DNA of 64,000 bases from Mesostigma viride (Eukaryota > Streptophyta > Mesostigmatophyceae > Mesostigmatales > Mesostigmataceae). Positions 35,443 to 47,078 of the stretch are shown one piece after another; the first letter of the stretch is position 1, and each line of letters begins with the position of its first letter. Under the pieces are notes generated by a model that ran no database searches, was not told where the DNA came from, and saw only the letters and a list, made by a program, of their open reading frames with translations. The position numbers and the translations under genes were made by a program. The DNA is taken from contig RPFO01000299.1 of assembly GCA_009746045.1 (NCBI GenBank), forward strand, positions 580,001 through 644,000. The letters are read 5' to 3'.

Positions 35443-36141
35443 GATCCAAACAGGACATTGTCATGTAATAGCTGCCGACGCCCCGTCAGCGAATATACGA
35501 CAGTTCAACCTCATAACAGAGCTATAGGTGCTGTTCCCGAGGTCGGAATTCTGAATGAGAAGCACATGCGTCATCCCACTTCCCCGCCCCCCCCGTTTTA
35601 GGTGCTGTGACTAGCGTTCTGTCAATGCAAGCCCGAAATCGGGCGCACCCGCACATCCCATGACAAGTTCATCCGGTGCAGTGCGGACAACGGGAATTTT
35701 GCTGCCATGCTACACACGTTCACAGTGCATCGCATGACCAACTAAATGTCAACTGCAAATCCGTTGGAACTCCATTTTGCTATATAACATGCTGTATACA
35801 TGATAATAAAAGGCGAAAACACCCTAGAAATCTAATCACGTGCAGTTACGTGCACTGGAACTACATGGCTGAAACCATGGCGACGCTGACTCGCTGACAA
35901 GGTTTATAACCCAGAGTCGTGGAGATCGCATCCCATCCCTGGAGGCTGGAGGCTCACTATCTTTTTCCTAGCCAATGGGAAATTCGAACGATTATTTACA
36001 TATTTCAGCGTCAGGAAGAACCTTCGTTCAGAAGCGTCTTTAGCTCTCGTGCTTATGATCAGGTGCAACGGACAAGCACCTTTTGATTATTTACATATTT
36101 CAGCGTCAGGAAGAACCTTCGTTCAGGGAGATTATTTTTTT
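35443..36141. other. Cyclase 5' flank, no gene; 42-bp direct repeat
   Basis: Presumed upstream region of the minus-strand cyclase gene. No promoter motif was assigned. A 42-bp sequence beginning GATTATTTACATATTTCAGC occurs at about 35,990 and again at about 36,085, a 95-bp tandem duplication just outside the foldback element. Confidence 0.55.
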
Positions 36142-37050
36142 CACTCATGAGTTAAAAACTCACCCCCGGACCAGAATCAGACCGGGGATCGCCGCCGCGC
36201 CTGGTTGCGAGCTACTCCAAGAATGCCGTGGACTGCCCTTGCGGCGTATCCAGACGGGAAGTCTGCGTAACCAGCGTAAACCAGACTCCAGCCTCAACTC
36301 ACGTCGGTAGGTGTACTACAAAAGGTGTAATGTAGCCATGCCGTAAGTACAGGTAAAAGCTGTTAAAACTCTATGCCAGAGACAGCTGCTGACAAAGTTA
36401 CAGTGCAGCGGGCACCCCCGGCAGCCATAGCGGGAGGGATATTCCGGAAATTAACGGGGGCGGCAAGGATGTTTATTAAACGCAGATTGACGCTTCCATA
36501 TCTTGTTGCTAAGAGTATGACAAGGTAGCGTTACCTGCAATCCAATAAATGAGGCATTGTAGCGTGGATTTTCTCCAGAGCTTTACCGTGTTTGTCGTGG
36601 CAGAATGTTCCAATGCAGTAGATCAAGTGACGCCATTACTATCGATTGTTCCTTCGCATTGCTGCATCTGCCAATTCATTTTCACTTAAAAGATTGATAT
36701 TGCCTTGTTATGTCGCCAGGCGGACCGATATCCAGGCGACTTACGGGCGACTCTGCTCGCCATAAACAAGTGTAAGATGCAACTGGCGAGCGGGGTCGCT
36801 GGCAACAGTTGTAACATACAACTGGCGAGCGGGGTTGCTGGTGTTATTTTCTTTCCTGCGAGCTGTCTTGACTCTTCCGCGTTGTCCATCGTTGGTCGAT
36901 GAATGTAGGAGCGCGCGTAAAACCGGACTTGCTTTGGGTCAGGTCCCGATGGTGCGTTGGTGAGCGAGAGCCCATCAAGCACGCGTTAGTGTTGGTTATG
37001 GTTGCATACTTGTGTTGATGATGTTACTGTTCGCTCCTGGGCAGTCATTG

Positions 37051-37735
37051 CCGCCATGGCCATTGCGGCTGTCCTTGTGCTGTCTTGGCTGTCCTTGCTG
37101 TCATGGCTTTCAGCTTTCATGGCTGTCATGGCTGTCATGGCTGTCATGGCTGTCATGGCTGTCATGGCTGTCATGGCTGTCATGGCTGTCATGGCTGTCA
37201 TGGCTGTCATGGCTGTCATGGCTGTCATGGCTGTCATGGCTGTCATGGCTGTCATGGCTGTCATGGCTGTCATGGCTGTCATGGCTGTCATGGCTGTCAT
37301 GGCTGTCATGGCTGTCATGGCTGTCATGGCTGTCATGGCTGTCATGGCTGTCATGGCTGTCATGGCTGTCATGGCTGTCATGGCTGTCATGGCTGTCATG
37401 GCTTTCAGCTTTCATGGCTGTCATGGCTGTCATGGCTGTCATGGCTGTCATGGCTGTCATGGCTGTCATGGCTGTCATGGCTGTCATGGCTGTCATGGCT
37501 GTCAGCTTTCATGGCTGTCCTTGCTGTCATGGCTGTCATGGCTGTCATGGCTGTCATGGTTGTCATGGCTGTCATGGCTGTCATGGCTGTCATGGCTGTC
37601 ATGGCTGTCATGGCTGTCATGGCCATTGCGGCTGTCCTTGTGCTGTCTTGGCTGTCCTTGCTGTCATGGCTTTCAGCTTTCATGGCTGTCCTTGCTGTCT
37701 TGGCTGTCATGGCTGTCATGACTGCCATGACTCCC
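37051..37735. repeat. (GGCTGTCAT)n 9-bp array
   Basis: Roughly 60 copies of a 9-bp unit, interrupted by CTTTCAGCTTTCATGG segments. A starting block with GCCATTGCGGCTGTCCTTGT occurs at both the beginning (about 37,058) and near the end (about 37,620), so the array has been duplicated with its flank. Because 9 is a multiple of 3, open frames with MAV, WLS or HGC repeats arise; there is no independent sign of coding. Confidence 0.95.
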
Positions 37736-38929
37736 TTTGTTGTCGCCACAAGGAGGTCATTGCATGCATTAAGACTGACTAAGCGGCTTGCATCGCTGAC
37801 TTGTGCCTACTTGTTTTTCTGGGTTATTTGCATAGCTGTATTGCTTGCATTGGTGGCTGTCTTTGATTGTTTGCCTTGCTGGCGCAAGTTATTGATGGAA
37901 CCTAAGCCTCGGTTGAGAGGTCACGGAGCACTCAAGTGCTGTACAGAATGTGGGGCGATTTTTGGCAGGTAACCACCCAACATTTTCCGAATCCAACCCT
38001 AGCCTTTGAACACCTGAGCAGGCCCCACCCGCAGCCTCAGCTAGGTATCTACTATCTAGGGATTGGCAGATTGGGGGTGTGATATCATCACTGTGGTAGG
38101 TGTTTGCTGTGCTTGCTGCATGTTTGCTGGCTTGCGTTGGCATGTCGGTGGCTTGATGGCTTTCTTGCAGGCATCATGTGCATCTCTCACGTTGCTGATG
38201 TGAACAGCCATGTCTGTGCTACATTCGGTTCACAAGTGATGTTCTGTGTTTCCATTACCTTGGCCACAGCTGAGCTGATGGTGCTGCGCGCCAATAACTA
38301 GCTAGCCTGACGGCCAGCATATAAAAGTCACATGTGCTGCCTACCTCAATCCTGAACTGGCTGGCTGCATTAGAGTGTGACCATGTAATTCACTTTGTTG
38401 GAATAATGCCATGTATCTGTGGGTTTCTCGCCCTTACTCTGTATACAACTTTTTCAAGACATCTTCTTCAAGACATCTTCTTCAAGACAACCAAGTGCAC
38501 ACCCAAATGCTAGGCTGTTTTATTGTTGTACTTTTTATTGTTGTAGTTGATGTCCCAAGAACATAGTAATACTGCGACATACCATCTGCATATCCCATGG
38601 AGAAGTCCGCATTGCCTGTATGCCTGATTCTCCCCCCCGCCAGTTCCGGTAGAGATCCACTACATGCATTGCCCTTGTGAAGCATGTATCAAGAGTACCC
38701 ATCATAGCTGTGCATATGAAGTGAGACAACTATGCTCGCAGATGGTGCACGTAATCTTAGTTCCATTTTGTTCACGTGACTTATGTGAGACACACCACTT
38801 AAACAAAACAAGGCTACACATTAATTTCCATCTCCATGCTTTCCATCCTGTGGGGAAGCGCCCGCGTGTGCAAACCCGCGGGAGGCACGCCAGACAGCTC
38901 CCCTAGGGCAGCGTGATGCTGTATAGATA

Positions 38930-39087
38930 GATGTTGTAGTTAGTAATGCTGTTAGATAGATGTCGTAGGTGGCTGATGTAGATAGCTTAGACCGGTAGGA
39001 CTGTTTGCACCCACCCATCCATCCATCGGGGTTAATGCTCCGTGACTCCCCAACGGGAGCACGAGTCTAATTAATTAATTAATTAAT
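38930..39087 (+). mobile_element. LINE family B 3' end with (TTAA)n tail, within the foldback element
   Basis: TAGATAGATG repeats, ACCGGTAGGACTGTTTGCAC, CATCCATCC units, then CATCGGGGTTAATGCTCCG, TGACTCCCCAACGGGAGCAC and a TTAA tail. The same module occurs at 47,495-47,680, 52,955-53,010 and 59,580-59,700. Only the terminal 160 bp or so is recognisable. Confidence 0.7.
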
Positions 39088-39557
39088 TCCATCTCCGTGC
39101 ATTCTTTATTCCATTTTGGTTTTTGTTATAATTATTACTCTTTACTTTGTCTTTATTTATTTTTGTTCGTATGACTACCATTTACGTTAAATCTTTTCTT
39201 TTTTCTTTCTTTCCTTTTCCTTTTTCTTTTTCCCTCTGTAATGTATACTCCTTACTTCTTATTTTAGCCCCTTCGTGTATTCTGATCCCTTCGTGTATGT
39301 GCGTATGTGTTCCCTCTTTTCCTTCTTAGTTTTGGTTGTTTTTGTTGCTGCTGGTGGCGTGTGTGTGTGTGTGTATGTGTGTGTGTGCATGTGTGTGTGT
39401 GTTTTCCCCATCAACATTTCTCGCTACCCTCTGTCTAGCTCCCTCCATGCAGGTCTTCCTAGAGCTAGCCACGCGGCTTCCGCGGCCTTCGCGTCTTTCC
39501 TATCAGACAACTACCCTAGTCCTTCCACGGCGTTGGATCGCCATGCGTCCAGGCATA

Positions 39558-39668
39558 GTTGTCTCACTTCATATTCATCATCCTGAACGACTCGAAAACG
39601 CGGAAAAGATAACGGCAGGCTCGAGCTACCATGGACCGGATTCTCCCGATTTCTGGCCTGCGCTGGTT
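39558..39668 (+). repeat. Dispersed repeat shared with 51,543-51,660
   Basis: About 110 bp including CATATTCATCATCCTGAACG, AGATAACGGCAGGCTCGAGC and GATTTCTGGCCTGCGCTGGT, nearly identical to 51,543-51,660. Its position upstream of a LINE terminus in the second locus suggests it is part of a LINE 3' UTR or of an older insert. Confidence 0.65.
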
Positions 39669-40138
39669 GTCTCCTTGATCTTTTCACGTTCGTGCTCTCT
39701 CAACCCTACCAAGTAGAATCCCTATCAACCCTACCCCTCCCTCCCATACAATAATGGAGACAACTATTCCTGGATGCGTGAGATTAGTCGTTACAGATTT
39801 ACAGTTGCAGTTACCTCAATGCTTGCTGCCAGCCACATGTTGTTGGAGTGAAATTCTGCAAGTTCAGACCATGTGCATGCCAGGTACCTACGGAGTGTGG
39901 ATACAAGACATTACACACAGCGATGGGTTGCATGCATGTGCATCTTGCTTGGGCTGGCCACTTGCTAAGGACAGCAAGTATTTGCATGTCCAGCCCGTCT
40001 GCACTGCCTGTACTACGTTACAAAGAACAAGTGTCCGGCATGCACCTGCGTGCGCATTGCCAAACGCCCTAGCCCGCTTGCCCTCGAGCATCTTGAACTG
40101 GCACTCACCGAGTTCCCCTGGCAATTGCCAAGACGGCC

Positions 40139-40590
40139 ATGACAGCCATGCCAGCCACGACAGCCACGACAGCCACGACAGCCACGACAGCCACGACAGC
40201 CACGACAGCCACGACAGCCACGACAGCCACGACAGCCACGACAGCCGCGACAGCCGCGACAGCCACGACAGCCACGACAGCCACGACAGCCACGACAACC
40301 ACGACAGCCACGACAGCCACGACAGCCACGACAGCCACGACAGCCACGACAGCCACGACAGCCACGACAGCCACGACAGCCACGACAGCCACGACAGCCA
40401 CGACAGCCACGACAGCCACGACAGCCACGACAGCCACGACAGCCACGACAGCCACGACAGCCACGACAGCCACGACAGCCACGACAGCCACGACAGCCAC
40501 GACAGCCACGACAGCCACGACAGCCACGACAGCCACGACAGCCACGACAGCCACGACAGCCACGACAGCAACGACAGCCATGACGGCCAT
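40139..40590. repeat. (ACGACAGCC)n 9-bp array, inverted relative of the 37-kb array
   Basis: About 48 copies of ACGACAGCC with ATGACAGCC at the edges and a few GCGACAGCC variants. The reverse complement of the 37-kb unit is ATGACAGCC, so the two arrays are the same repeat in opposite orientation, differing mainly by CpG versus TpG. Open frames with SHD or TAT repeats are artefacts. Confidence 0.95.
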
Positions 40591-41641
40591 GGCAGCAGTT
40601 TGGCATGACAACCATGGTTTAAGTAGTGGGCATGAGGTGCAGCTGTTGGGTAGGGTGGGGAGTCATGACCATGGGATATGGGAGCTTGTTACATTGGTTG
40701 GTTGCTTTGGTGCGGTCTTGTGCGTGAATGACAACATGAGCGTGCGTGTACGTATACAAATGTTTATGGGAACAAGCAATACACGCCAACCAGCCGGCCG
40801 GCCAGCCAGCAACCAAAAGCAAGGAAGCAAGCGTGGAAGCAGGATGTATACATGCAACGAGTTCACTAAGGGAACGATGATGTGCTAGATATTACCTGCT
40901 GTCATATTAGTCTCTTTCTGAAGGACGAATCCTGCTTTTCTCAGTTAGCAACATGCAGCATCCCGGCACCACAACCCTAGTAACATTAGCAAAGAGAAAG
41001 CAATGTCACATTAGTCACCTTGATCTCAACATGACTCCCGGGCTCTAAGAAGAAATGCTAGTAACCGTAATCGCCAACCATACAGGCGTATCCGGTCTGG
41101 GAAAATTGCAGGCAACACTATTGATACGACTGCCAACCAATGTCTTCATCAGAGAAACAGACTACATGATTTATCGTGTTGAGCAAGCATAAGAACAGGT
41201 ATTGACAATACTGCTGCTATTCTGCCCCGGCTGCTGGCAAGAGCTCTGCCAAAACCAAACGCAAAAGCTTACCAATGTCATACCATGATACTGTCCTTCA
41301 GACAGTACGCGCTTGAGGACCACCGCCAACGCCAAGGCATCACGTTGGGGCTCTGCAGTCAAACGAAAGTGTCAGGTGAAGCGCTGCTGGTGATAGAAGC
41401 AAATACGCTGCCCCAAACCAGCAAGTATGAATAAGCCATGAAGTGTTCTATACCTGGGGAACGGTCACTGACATGCCGGGCGGGATAAGTATGGAGAAGT
41501 TGTGCATTCCAGCGCTTGAGGAAAACGGAAAATGGCTGCCAACGGTATGACTGTAGCATCACGGCACCAAAAGTGGCCACAGTCTAGCTGAACACATGCT
41601 GGCAATAAGGCAGGTTCATGATCATAATAATTATAAACAAT
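40591..41641. other. Foldback element interior, no gene recognised
   Basis: About 1 kb between the second 9-bp array and the right arm. No domain, RNA gene or strong repeat was found. The left half of the element has no counterpart, so the interior is not symmetrical. Confidence 0.5.
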
Positions 41642-42299
41642 AAGCACGCCTGCTTGGTGGGCTCTCGCTCGACAACGCACCATCGGGACCTGACCCCAAG
41701 CAAGTCCGGTTTAATTAATGCGTGCTCCTACATTTATGATCGCGAGCAAAGTCGCCCGTAACTCGCTTGGATATCGGTCTACCTGGCGACATAACAAGGC
41801 AATATCAATCTTTTAAGTGAAAAACAATTGGCAGATGCAGCAATGCAAAGGAACATCGATAGTAATGGCGTCACTTGATCTACTGCATTGGAACATTCTG
41901 CCACGACAAACACGGTAAAGCTCTGGAGAAAATCCACGCTACAATGCCTCATTTATTGGATTGCAGGTAACGCTACCTTGTACGTTAAATATAATCAATC
42001 TACGTTTAATAAACATCCATGCCGCCCCCGTCAATTGCCGGACTATCGTTCCCGCTATGGCTGCCGGGGGTGCCCGCTGCACTGTAACTTTGTCAGCAGC
42101 TGTCTCTGGCATGGGGTTTTAACAGCTTTTACCTGTACTTACGGCATGCTGGAGTCTGGTTTACGCTGGTTACGCAGACTTCCCGTCTGGATACGCCGCT
42201 AGGGCAGTCCACGGCCTGCTTGGAGTAGCTCGCAACCAGGCGCGGCGACGATCCCCGGTCTGATTCTGGTCCGGGGGGTGAGTTTTTAACTCATGAGTG

Positions 42300-42892
42300 T
42301 GCGAGCCAGAACCCGCTGATCAGCACCCGTCCTGATCGTTGGCGGCGTTTACAGCTGGGTAACGGATTCCTCAGGCGGCGTGGGAAACAACTGAACTGAA
42401 CTGAATGGGTTCCTCGGTCAGTAAACTCTCTTCTGCCCATGTGCGGTGGGAACTGGGAATCAACAACAACAGCAACAACAGGGTTCGCACGTGATCATTG
42501 ACCTCTGAAACCTAGGCCCGGTATTTACGACATTTTGCAACGGGCCCAAATTTACACGTGGACGGCTAGATCTAGAGAATTTATCATCGTACGGTGCTCC
42601 TCGGGGAAAGACATCCTCGAGGATCGGATGCGGCCGTGCCAAGATCGGATCTCATAACGCTAACGTCACAATCGTAACCGCCAACAAATCTGGTGGTAAG
42701 ATCGCTGTGTACGAATGGCGGATTGAGGTATGTACGCGGTTGTTGTTGTTGTTGTTGTTGTTGTCCTTGTTGTTGTTGTTGTTCTTTCCCACGCCGCCCA
42801 AGGGCAGCAGAGATCTATAGTGGCCGAGGGTATGTACGCGGTACACCCCCCCCCCACACGTTTAAGAATCTCAGGTTTACCCTTTAAACCGT
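42300..42892. other. Non-genic spacer with a (GTT)n tract
   Basis: Contains a GTT-rich tract at about 42,739-42,782 and C-runs near 42,846-42,855. A stretch with CACACGTTTAAGAATCTCAG (42,856-42,875) is found inverted at about 45,715-45,740. No gene was seen. Confidence 0.5.
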
Positions 42893-42947
42893 ACTCGGTC
42901 CGATTTGAAGGACTGAGTTTTTCTCAGTCCTACAAATCGGACCGAGT
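42893..42947. repeat. 25-bp near-perfect hairpin
   Basis: ACTCGGTCCGATTTGAAGGA and five further bases pair with the inverted copy at 42,923-42,947 (24 of 25 positions), around a 5-T loop. The GGACTGAG/CTCAGTCC core recurs in shorter hairpins near 45,180 and 45,528-45,556. Confidence 0.8.
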
Positions 42948-43146
42948 TTGTTGCAGAACTAGCTATAATTCTAGCAAACGTTTGAATATTCTGTTTGGAC
43001 CAGATTCGAGATCCAGATTTGTACAGTACAGTGTGGGTGGTTCCGTTTACAGCACTGTAGATACCAGCAGCTGATGTGAAGTTGTGAACATGCAGAAAAC
43101 TTAGGACCGATTTTGTACAGTCATTCACGCCTTGTCCAGATTTGTA

Positions 43147-43488
43147 CAGTCATTCACGCCTTAAGTTGGGTTGGCTTAAGTTGTGTTCACGCCTTAAGTT
43201 GGGTCGAATAGGATTTCGGCATTCCAAGTTCAAAGTAGTTCAGAATAGTACATTTTATTATCTTTGAGTTTAAATAAGTAGAATTTAGTTTTAGCCACTG
43301 ACATCTTGATACCCTAGGCTTAGCAGGGATTACCTACTGGCTATATTTGGAATAAACGTACACCTATTTACCTGGAAAAAAAAAAAAAATAAGTAGAATT
43401 TAGTAGAATCATTCACGCCTTCAGTTGGGTTTACGCCCAAAGTTGGGTTGACAAAAACCTCGAACCCAACTTAAGGCGTGAATGACTG
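43147..43488. mobile_element. MITE with 26-bp TIRs and TA target duplication (Tc1/mariner-like)
   Basis: Termini CAGTCATTCACGCCTTAAGT... and the exact inverse ending ...GGCGTGAATGACTG are flanked on both sides by TA. The length is 342 bp with no transposase. CAGT-type ends plus a TA duplication are typical of Tc1/mariner derivatives. A partial terminus copy sits just upstream at about 43,117. Confidence 0.75.
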
Positions 43489-43636
43489 TACTTTCACGTA
43501 CACCCCTGGTTTACTACATGTACTTTTCCGGAACACCTGGACAGGGACCTACGGTCAAGGAAAGTTGAGTTGAGTCAAGGTTGAGTTGAGTTTTTTCCCG
43601 CGCCGGTGAACCGACAGGGGTCACGCGACAAGGAAC

Positions 43637-44068
43637 TACCGTAGTGGTCCCAATATCTGTACGCGTAATTATGTACGAATCGACCTCGTACAGGCCCAAA
43701 AAAACCCTCTTCCGGGCCTCGTACACCTCAAAATTAGGTACCACCAGCGCAGCGCGGCGCAGACCTTAAAGCCTAGCTACCCGTGGCGCGGCGCCCGGAG
43801 GAACTGTGCATTTTTTATTTATCCCATACACCATCACAATATACCCGCCCGCTGGCATTCAGTTAGCTAAATGGCTACTACCTAGTACCTACATGCAGTT
43901 CAGTCAAACTGAACTGAACTACCTACTACTCGCGCACCCTTGAATATACCCTGACATTATACGTACGTACAGTAAAAATAATTCCCAAAAGTTCTCGTAC
44001 ACGTAACAAAAATTCCTAAAAGTATTCGTACGATAATTACGCGTACAGATATTGGGGCCACTACGGTA
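43637..44068. mobile_element. MITE-like element with 44-bp inverted ends
   Basis: TACCGTAGTGG...CCAATATCTGTACGCGTAAT at the left is inverted at 44,024-44,068, with one or two indels. TA occurs at each outer edge, so a TA target duplication is possible. The internal 340 bp is non-coding. It was probably mobilised by a Tc1/mariner-like enzyme supplied elsewhere. Confidence 0.6.
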
Positions 44069-44159
44069 ATAAAAGTAGGGGGGGCCAAACGAGGACGACG
44101 TGAATAAATGTTATTCACGTCCGCGGCTATGGTGGCACAAACAACTGACTGGGGCGAGA

Positions 44160-44990
44160 GCATGGATTGACGTATTCGACTGACACTTTGTAGTCATCAT
44201 CCCTAGGTCTTGTAAATGCTATATGCGTAGCCGTACAACATTTACAAATGCCTAGATATGTCTCGAGGTTATGTGGCGGCGCAGCAAATCGCGTGAGCGG
44301 CCAGGCGATGACAGTGCAAGCTGTACTTGTTGCTCGGCAGGAAATGTTCGGATTTTTGCCCATGGATGAGTTAGTTACGTCGTTCCTAGCACAGTTGATC
44401 ATCAATGGCGGCCAGGACATGCATGCTCGCGGCTACGTTCATGGGGTGGGCGTGCTAGCTCCTGCAAACAAGGTAATCTGTGGTTTCGACCAGGTACGTT
44501 TTAGCCTTTTATCATGTCTCAGTGACCGCGCATGTGTCATATATTGTTTCGATACTAGTCTTGGGGCTATAATCGAGGCTTTACGACCGTCTTTTTGTTG
44601 TTTTATTGCTTCTGTGCATAGGTTTGTGATGGTTGGGTAGTAATGTTACCTCGGCCAGATTTTGGACGAGTTTTGACTGCTTTTAGCGTATGCTACAACA
44701 TGAATGTCGGTATAATGACAGATATCGTTTGTAATAATGTTCAGCTTGATGATACGATGCTTTCCGTTGCTTAAACAACTCAGGGCGAGTGTTTTTCTGC
44801 CCAGTTCTAGGCATGCATGCTGGCCAAGTCCGCCTTCTTTTTGTGAGTTTGCTGTGTGTTAGAGACATAGAGATGCCTGGGATCTGCTTGCATTGAAGCA
44901 TAAGCAAGTTGATATTTTTGTTTCTTTCCTTTCTCCTTGTATTTTGAAGTTGTTTGTAGCGTGTAGGGTACATTGGTAATAAGCTCCTTG
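44160..44990. other. Diverged repeat paired with 48,770-49,640; possible captured exon on the minus strand
   Basis: Collinear with 48,770-49,640 over about 800 bp (shared GGTCTTG, ATGTGTCTCGA-like, GGAAATG, GGCCAGGA, GGTAAT...GGTTT). In both copies a minus-strand frame of about 75 codons stays open and aligns without gaps (44,420-44,180 and 49,040-48,810; shared SWP, IN, RN, CTV, F-RP). A plus-strand frame is open only here. The function is unknown. Confidence 0.5.
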
Positions 44991-45527
44991 CATGTGCCTT
45001 CTACACGTGCTTTATGCCCAATGGCACTAGATTTACAATATTACATAGCATGAGCTGCTGTTTTATATGCTGGAAATGTGTTGGAGGATGCATGTGTGGC
45101 CATCTATGATGTTTTGTGCCACATTGGGAAAGGAAACCAAAACGGTAGTGCTAGCCAAGCACCCCCAAAAAACTTGGTCCTATTTTTAGGACTGAGCTAT
45201 TTTGGGCTTTTTGCTAGCTAGCTTGTGCAGTTCTGTAGCATGTCATGTTGTGAATGCATTGATGGCATGCCTGTGATAAAAAAATAACTGCCTTTGAAAT
45301 TCCAGGGCCAATATATTTGTATAAGTGGTCCATATTGCATGATGTATGTCTCAAACCCCATTTTCCCGTACCCCCCTGGGGTTGGCGCTATTTATAGCAC
45401 CCAAAAGTCAAAGATATGGGACCAGTGGCATGTCCCCAAAGAAATCCAACATAAATGCATGCTTGGTACCGAAGGGTAGCCAGAAATTGTTTTTAGGCCA
45501 TAGAGAAACATATGTGCGAAGATGTGC

Positions 45528-45556
45528 AACTCAGTCCGTTTTTTAGGACTGAGTTG
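45528..45556. repeat. Short hairpin with GGACTGAG core
   Basis: CAACTCAGTCC and AGGACTGAGTTG form an 11-bp stem around a T-run. It shares its core with the 42,893 hairpin, suggesting common termini of a small element family. Confidence 0.6.
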
Positions 45557-45568
45557 CTACGGTTTAAG

Positions 45569-45719
45569 GGTTAAGATCATGAGACTCTGGATTTGACCTC
45601 TACTAGTAGCATACTTTTAGTAGAATGTAGTACCCCCCCCCCCTAACTAAGTTCTACTACATTCTACTAAAATTATACTGCTAGTAGAGGTCAAATCCAG
45701 AGTCTTATGATCTTTAACC
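45569..45719. mobile_element. Foldback MITE, about 150 bp
   Basis: GGTTAAGATCATGAGACTCT and the following 45 bases are inverted in 45,650-45,719 with few mismatches, leaving a short C-rich loop. Nearly the whole element is arm. No target duplication was resolved. Confidence 0.7.
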
Positions 45720-46318
45720 TGAGAATCTTAAACATGTGGGGGGGGGGTGTAGAGCTTAGTAGAATCGAATCACAGAAGTAAGATATTTTAAGATTGTGAG
45801 CCCTGGATTGGTCGGACCCCAATCTTAAACGTGTGTGTGTGGGGGGTGTACTAGTTCAAGGTACATACATACAGGACGGGTGGGCGGGTGGCATGCCCGG
45901 GCAAAATTTCCTGGAACCGCGGTACCAGAGAGGGCTGTCCCAGGGGCTGACGGTGGTGGATTTTCGCGGGGCCCATGGTTAACCGCGGGGTGTGAGTGTC
46001 AACAACTAGTTGCCGGTGGCGGCCTTCGTGGGCCCTGGGTGATCAGAACCATGGTTTATTACAGCCTATTACAAATCTGCGATGTGGATTTTGTTTGACA
46101 AGCGCTGCCGGTCACCCCGCGCCGGTGCCTGATGTGCTGCCTGGTGTGCTGTCGGCGCCTTACGGGCTTAGACAATTCAAAACAAGGGGAGGGGACATGC
46201 CTAAAGTGCACTTTTCTGGAAACAACACGTATGCATGTGGTAAAAATCCAATGATGGTTGGGGATGGTTTTGGGGCCATAAATATGATTTTTTAAAAAAT
46301 TAAATTCCAACCAGTTTG
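45720..46318. other. Non-genic spacer
   Basis: G-runs, short repeats related to 42,846-42,895 and unremarkable sequence. No gene was recognised. Confidence 0.5.
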
Positions 46319-46329
46319 GGGGGGTAATA

Positions 46330-47067
46330 AATTAAATTAAATTAAATTAAATTATAAGATGCCTCCGTGGGGAGGTCATGTAGCACATATTCCATGATCA
46401 GGATGGGGTGGAGGAAGCCGCGTGATCGAACTATACTAACTCTAAGCTATCTAGAAAATCCTAACTACACTACTCATCAAAACGCCTCCTCCGCTTGGGG
46501 GGAGGTGGCTTGCCCACAGGGTCGGGCGTGTGCGCCTTGACAATCTTCTTCCACCGCGTCTTGTCCTGCATGACAGTCCAAAGACGGGAGAGAGAGTGGA
46601 TGCGGTGCTCAAACTGGGCTGGGACCACTAGGTCGTCCAGCAACATCTGAACGTAGTTCGTGACAGGTTTCCCAACCCGTTTGGGAATGTCCGCGGGGCC
46701 AGGCCAGGTCAGAATGTGCCGCCCTGGCTGGCCAAGCCGAGCTGGGGGCCGGCCAGACCGAGGGTGGTGTCGACCTGGCTGGTGCGGGCAAGGTGTCCTA
46801 CAAATGCTATCCTACGCTGCCTAATCTCGTCCGAAACACGAGGCATGCCATGATACAAAGACTCTGATGACGGACGCTCGGAAAAACCTACATTAAGGAC
46901 CTGTCGGAGCATCCTGTAAACCGTGCCGTCTAGCCTAGCTGCCAGTTTGGGTGGGAGGGTCCACGCCTCGGCGCCATACGTGAGCACCGTGAGGACGAGG
47001 ACCTTGAAGAGCATGCGCTTGCGGTGCCCGCCCAGGCCCTTCGAGCGCCAGTAGGGTGTGAGCGAAC
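46330..47067 (-). mobile_element. 5'-truncated LINE (ORF2 C-terminus) with 11-bp TSD
   Basis: Minus-strand reading from 47,060 gives LTPYWRSKGLGGHRKRMLFK and YGAEAWTLPPKLAARLDGTV, ending with IAFVGHLARTSQVD. This is the ORF2 C-terminal region, nearly identical to 16,860-17,460. The 3' UTR and a TTTAATTTAATT tail follow. The target duplication GGGGGGTAATA is at 46,319-46,329 and 47,068-47,078. The reading frame is lost after about 46,720, so it is dead. Confidence 0.9.
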
Positions 47068-47078
47068 GGGGGGTAATA

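Larger units (their letters stand above)
36142..42299. mobile_element. 6.2-kb foldback (long inverted arm) element
   Basis: Left arm 36,142-36,988 and right arm 41,642-42,299 are inverted copies starting with CACTCATGAGTTAAAAACTC. They share blocks such as ACCAGAATCAGACCGGGGAT, GCGTAACCAGCGTAAACC and GGTCAGGTCCCGATGGTGCG. The left arm has two insertions relative to the right (about 44 bp near 36,293-36,336 and about 130 bp near 36,765-36,895). Inside the arms lie two inverted 9-bp arrays and unrelated filler, including a LINE terminus. No transposase and no convincing target duplication were seen, so it is either a non-autonomous foldback transposon or a large inverted duplication. Confidence 0.8.

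Noticed and set aside
37002-37972. Proteins with MAV, WLS, HGC or SHD repeats near 37 and 40 kb
   Set aside because: The 9-bp units keep all frames open on both strands; the arrays belong to the foldback element and show no codon-level constraint.
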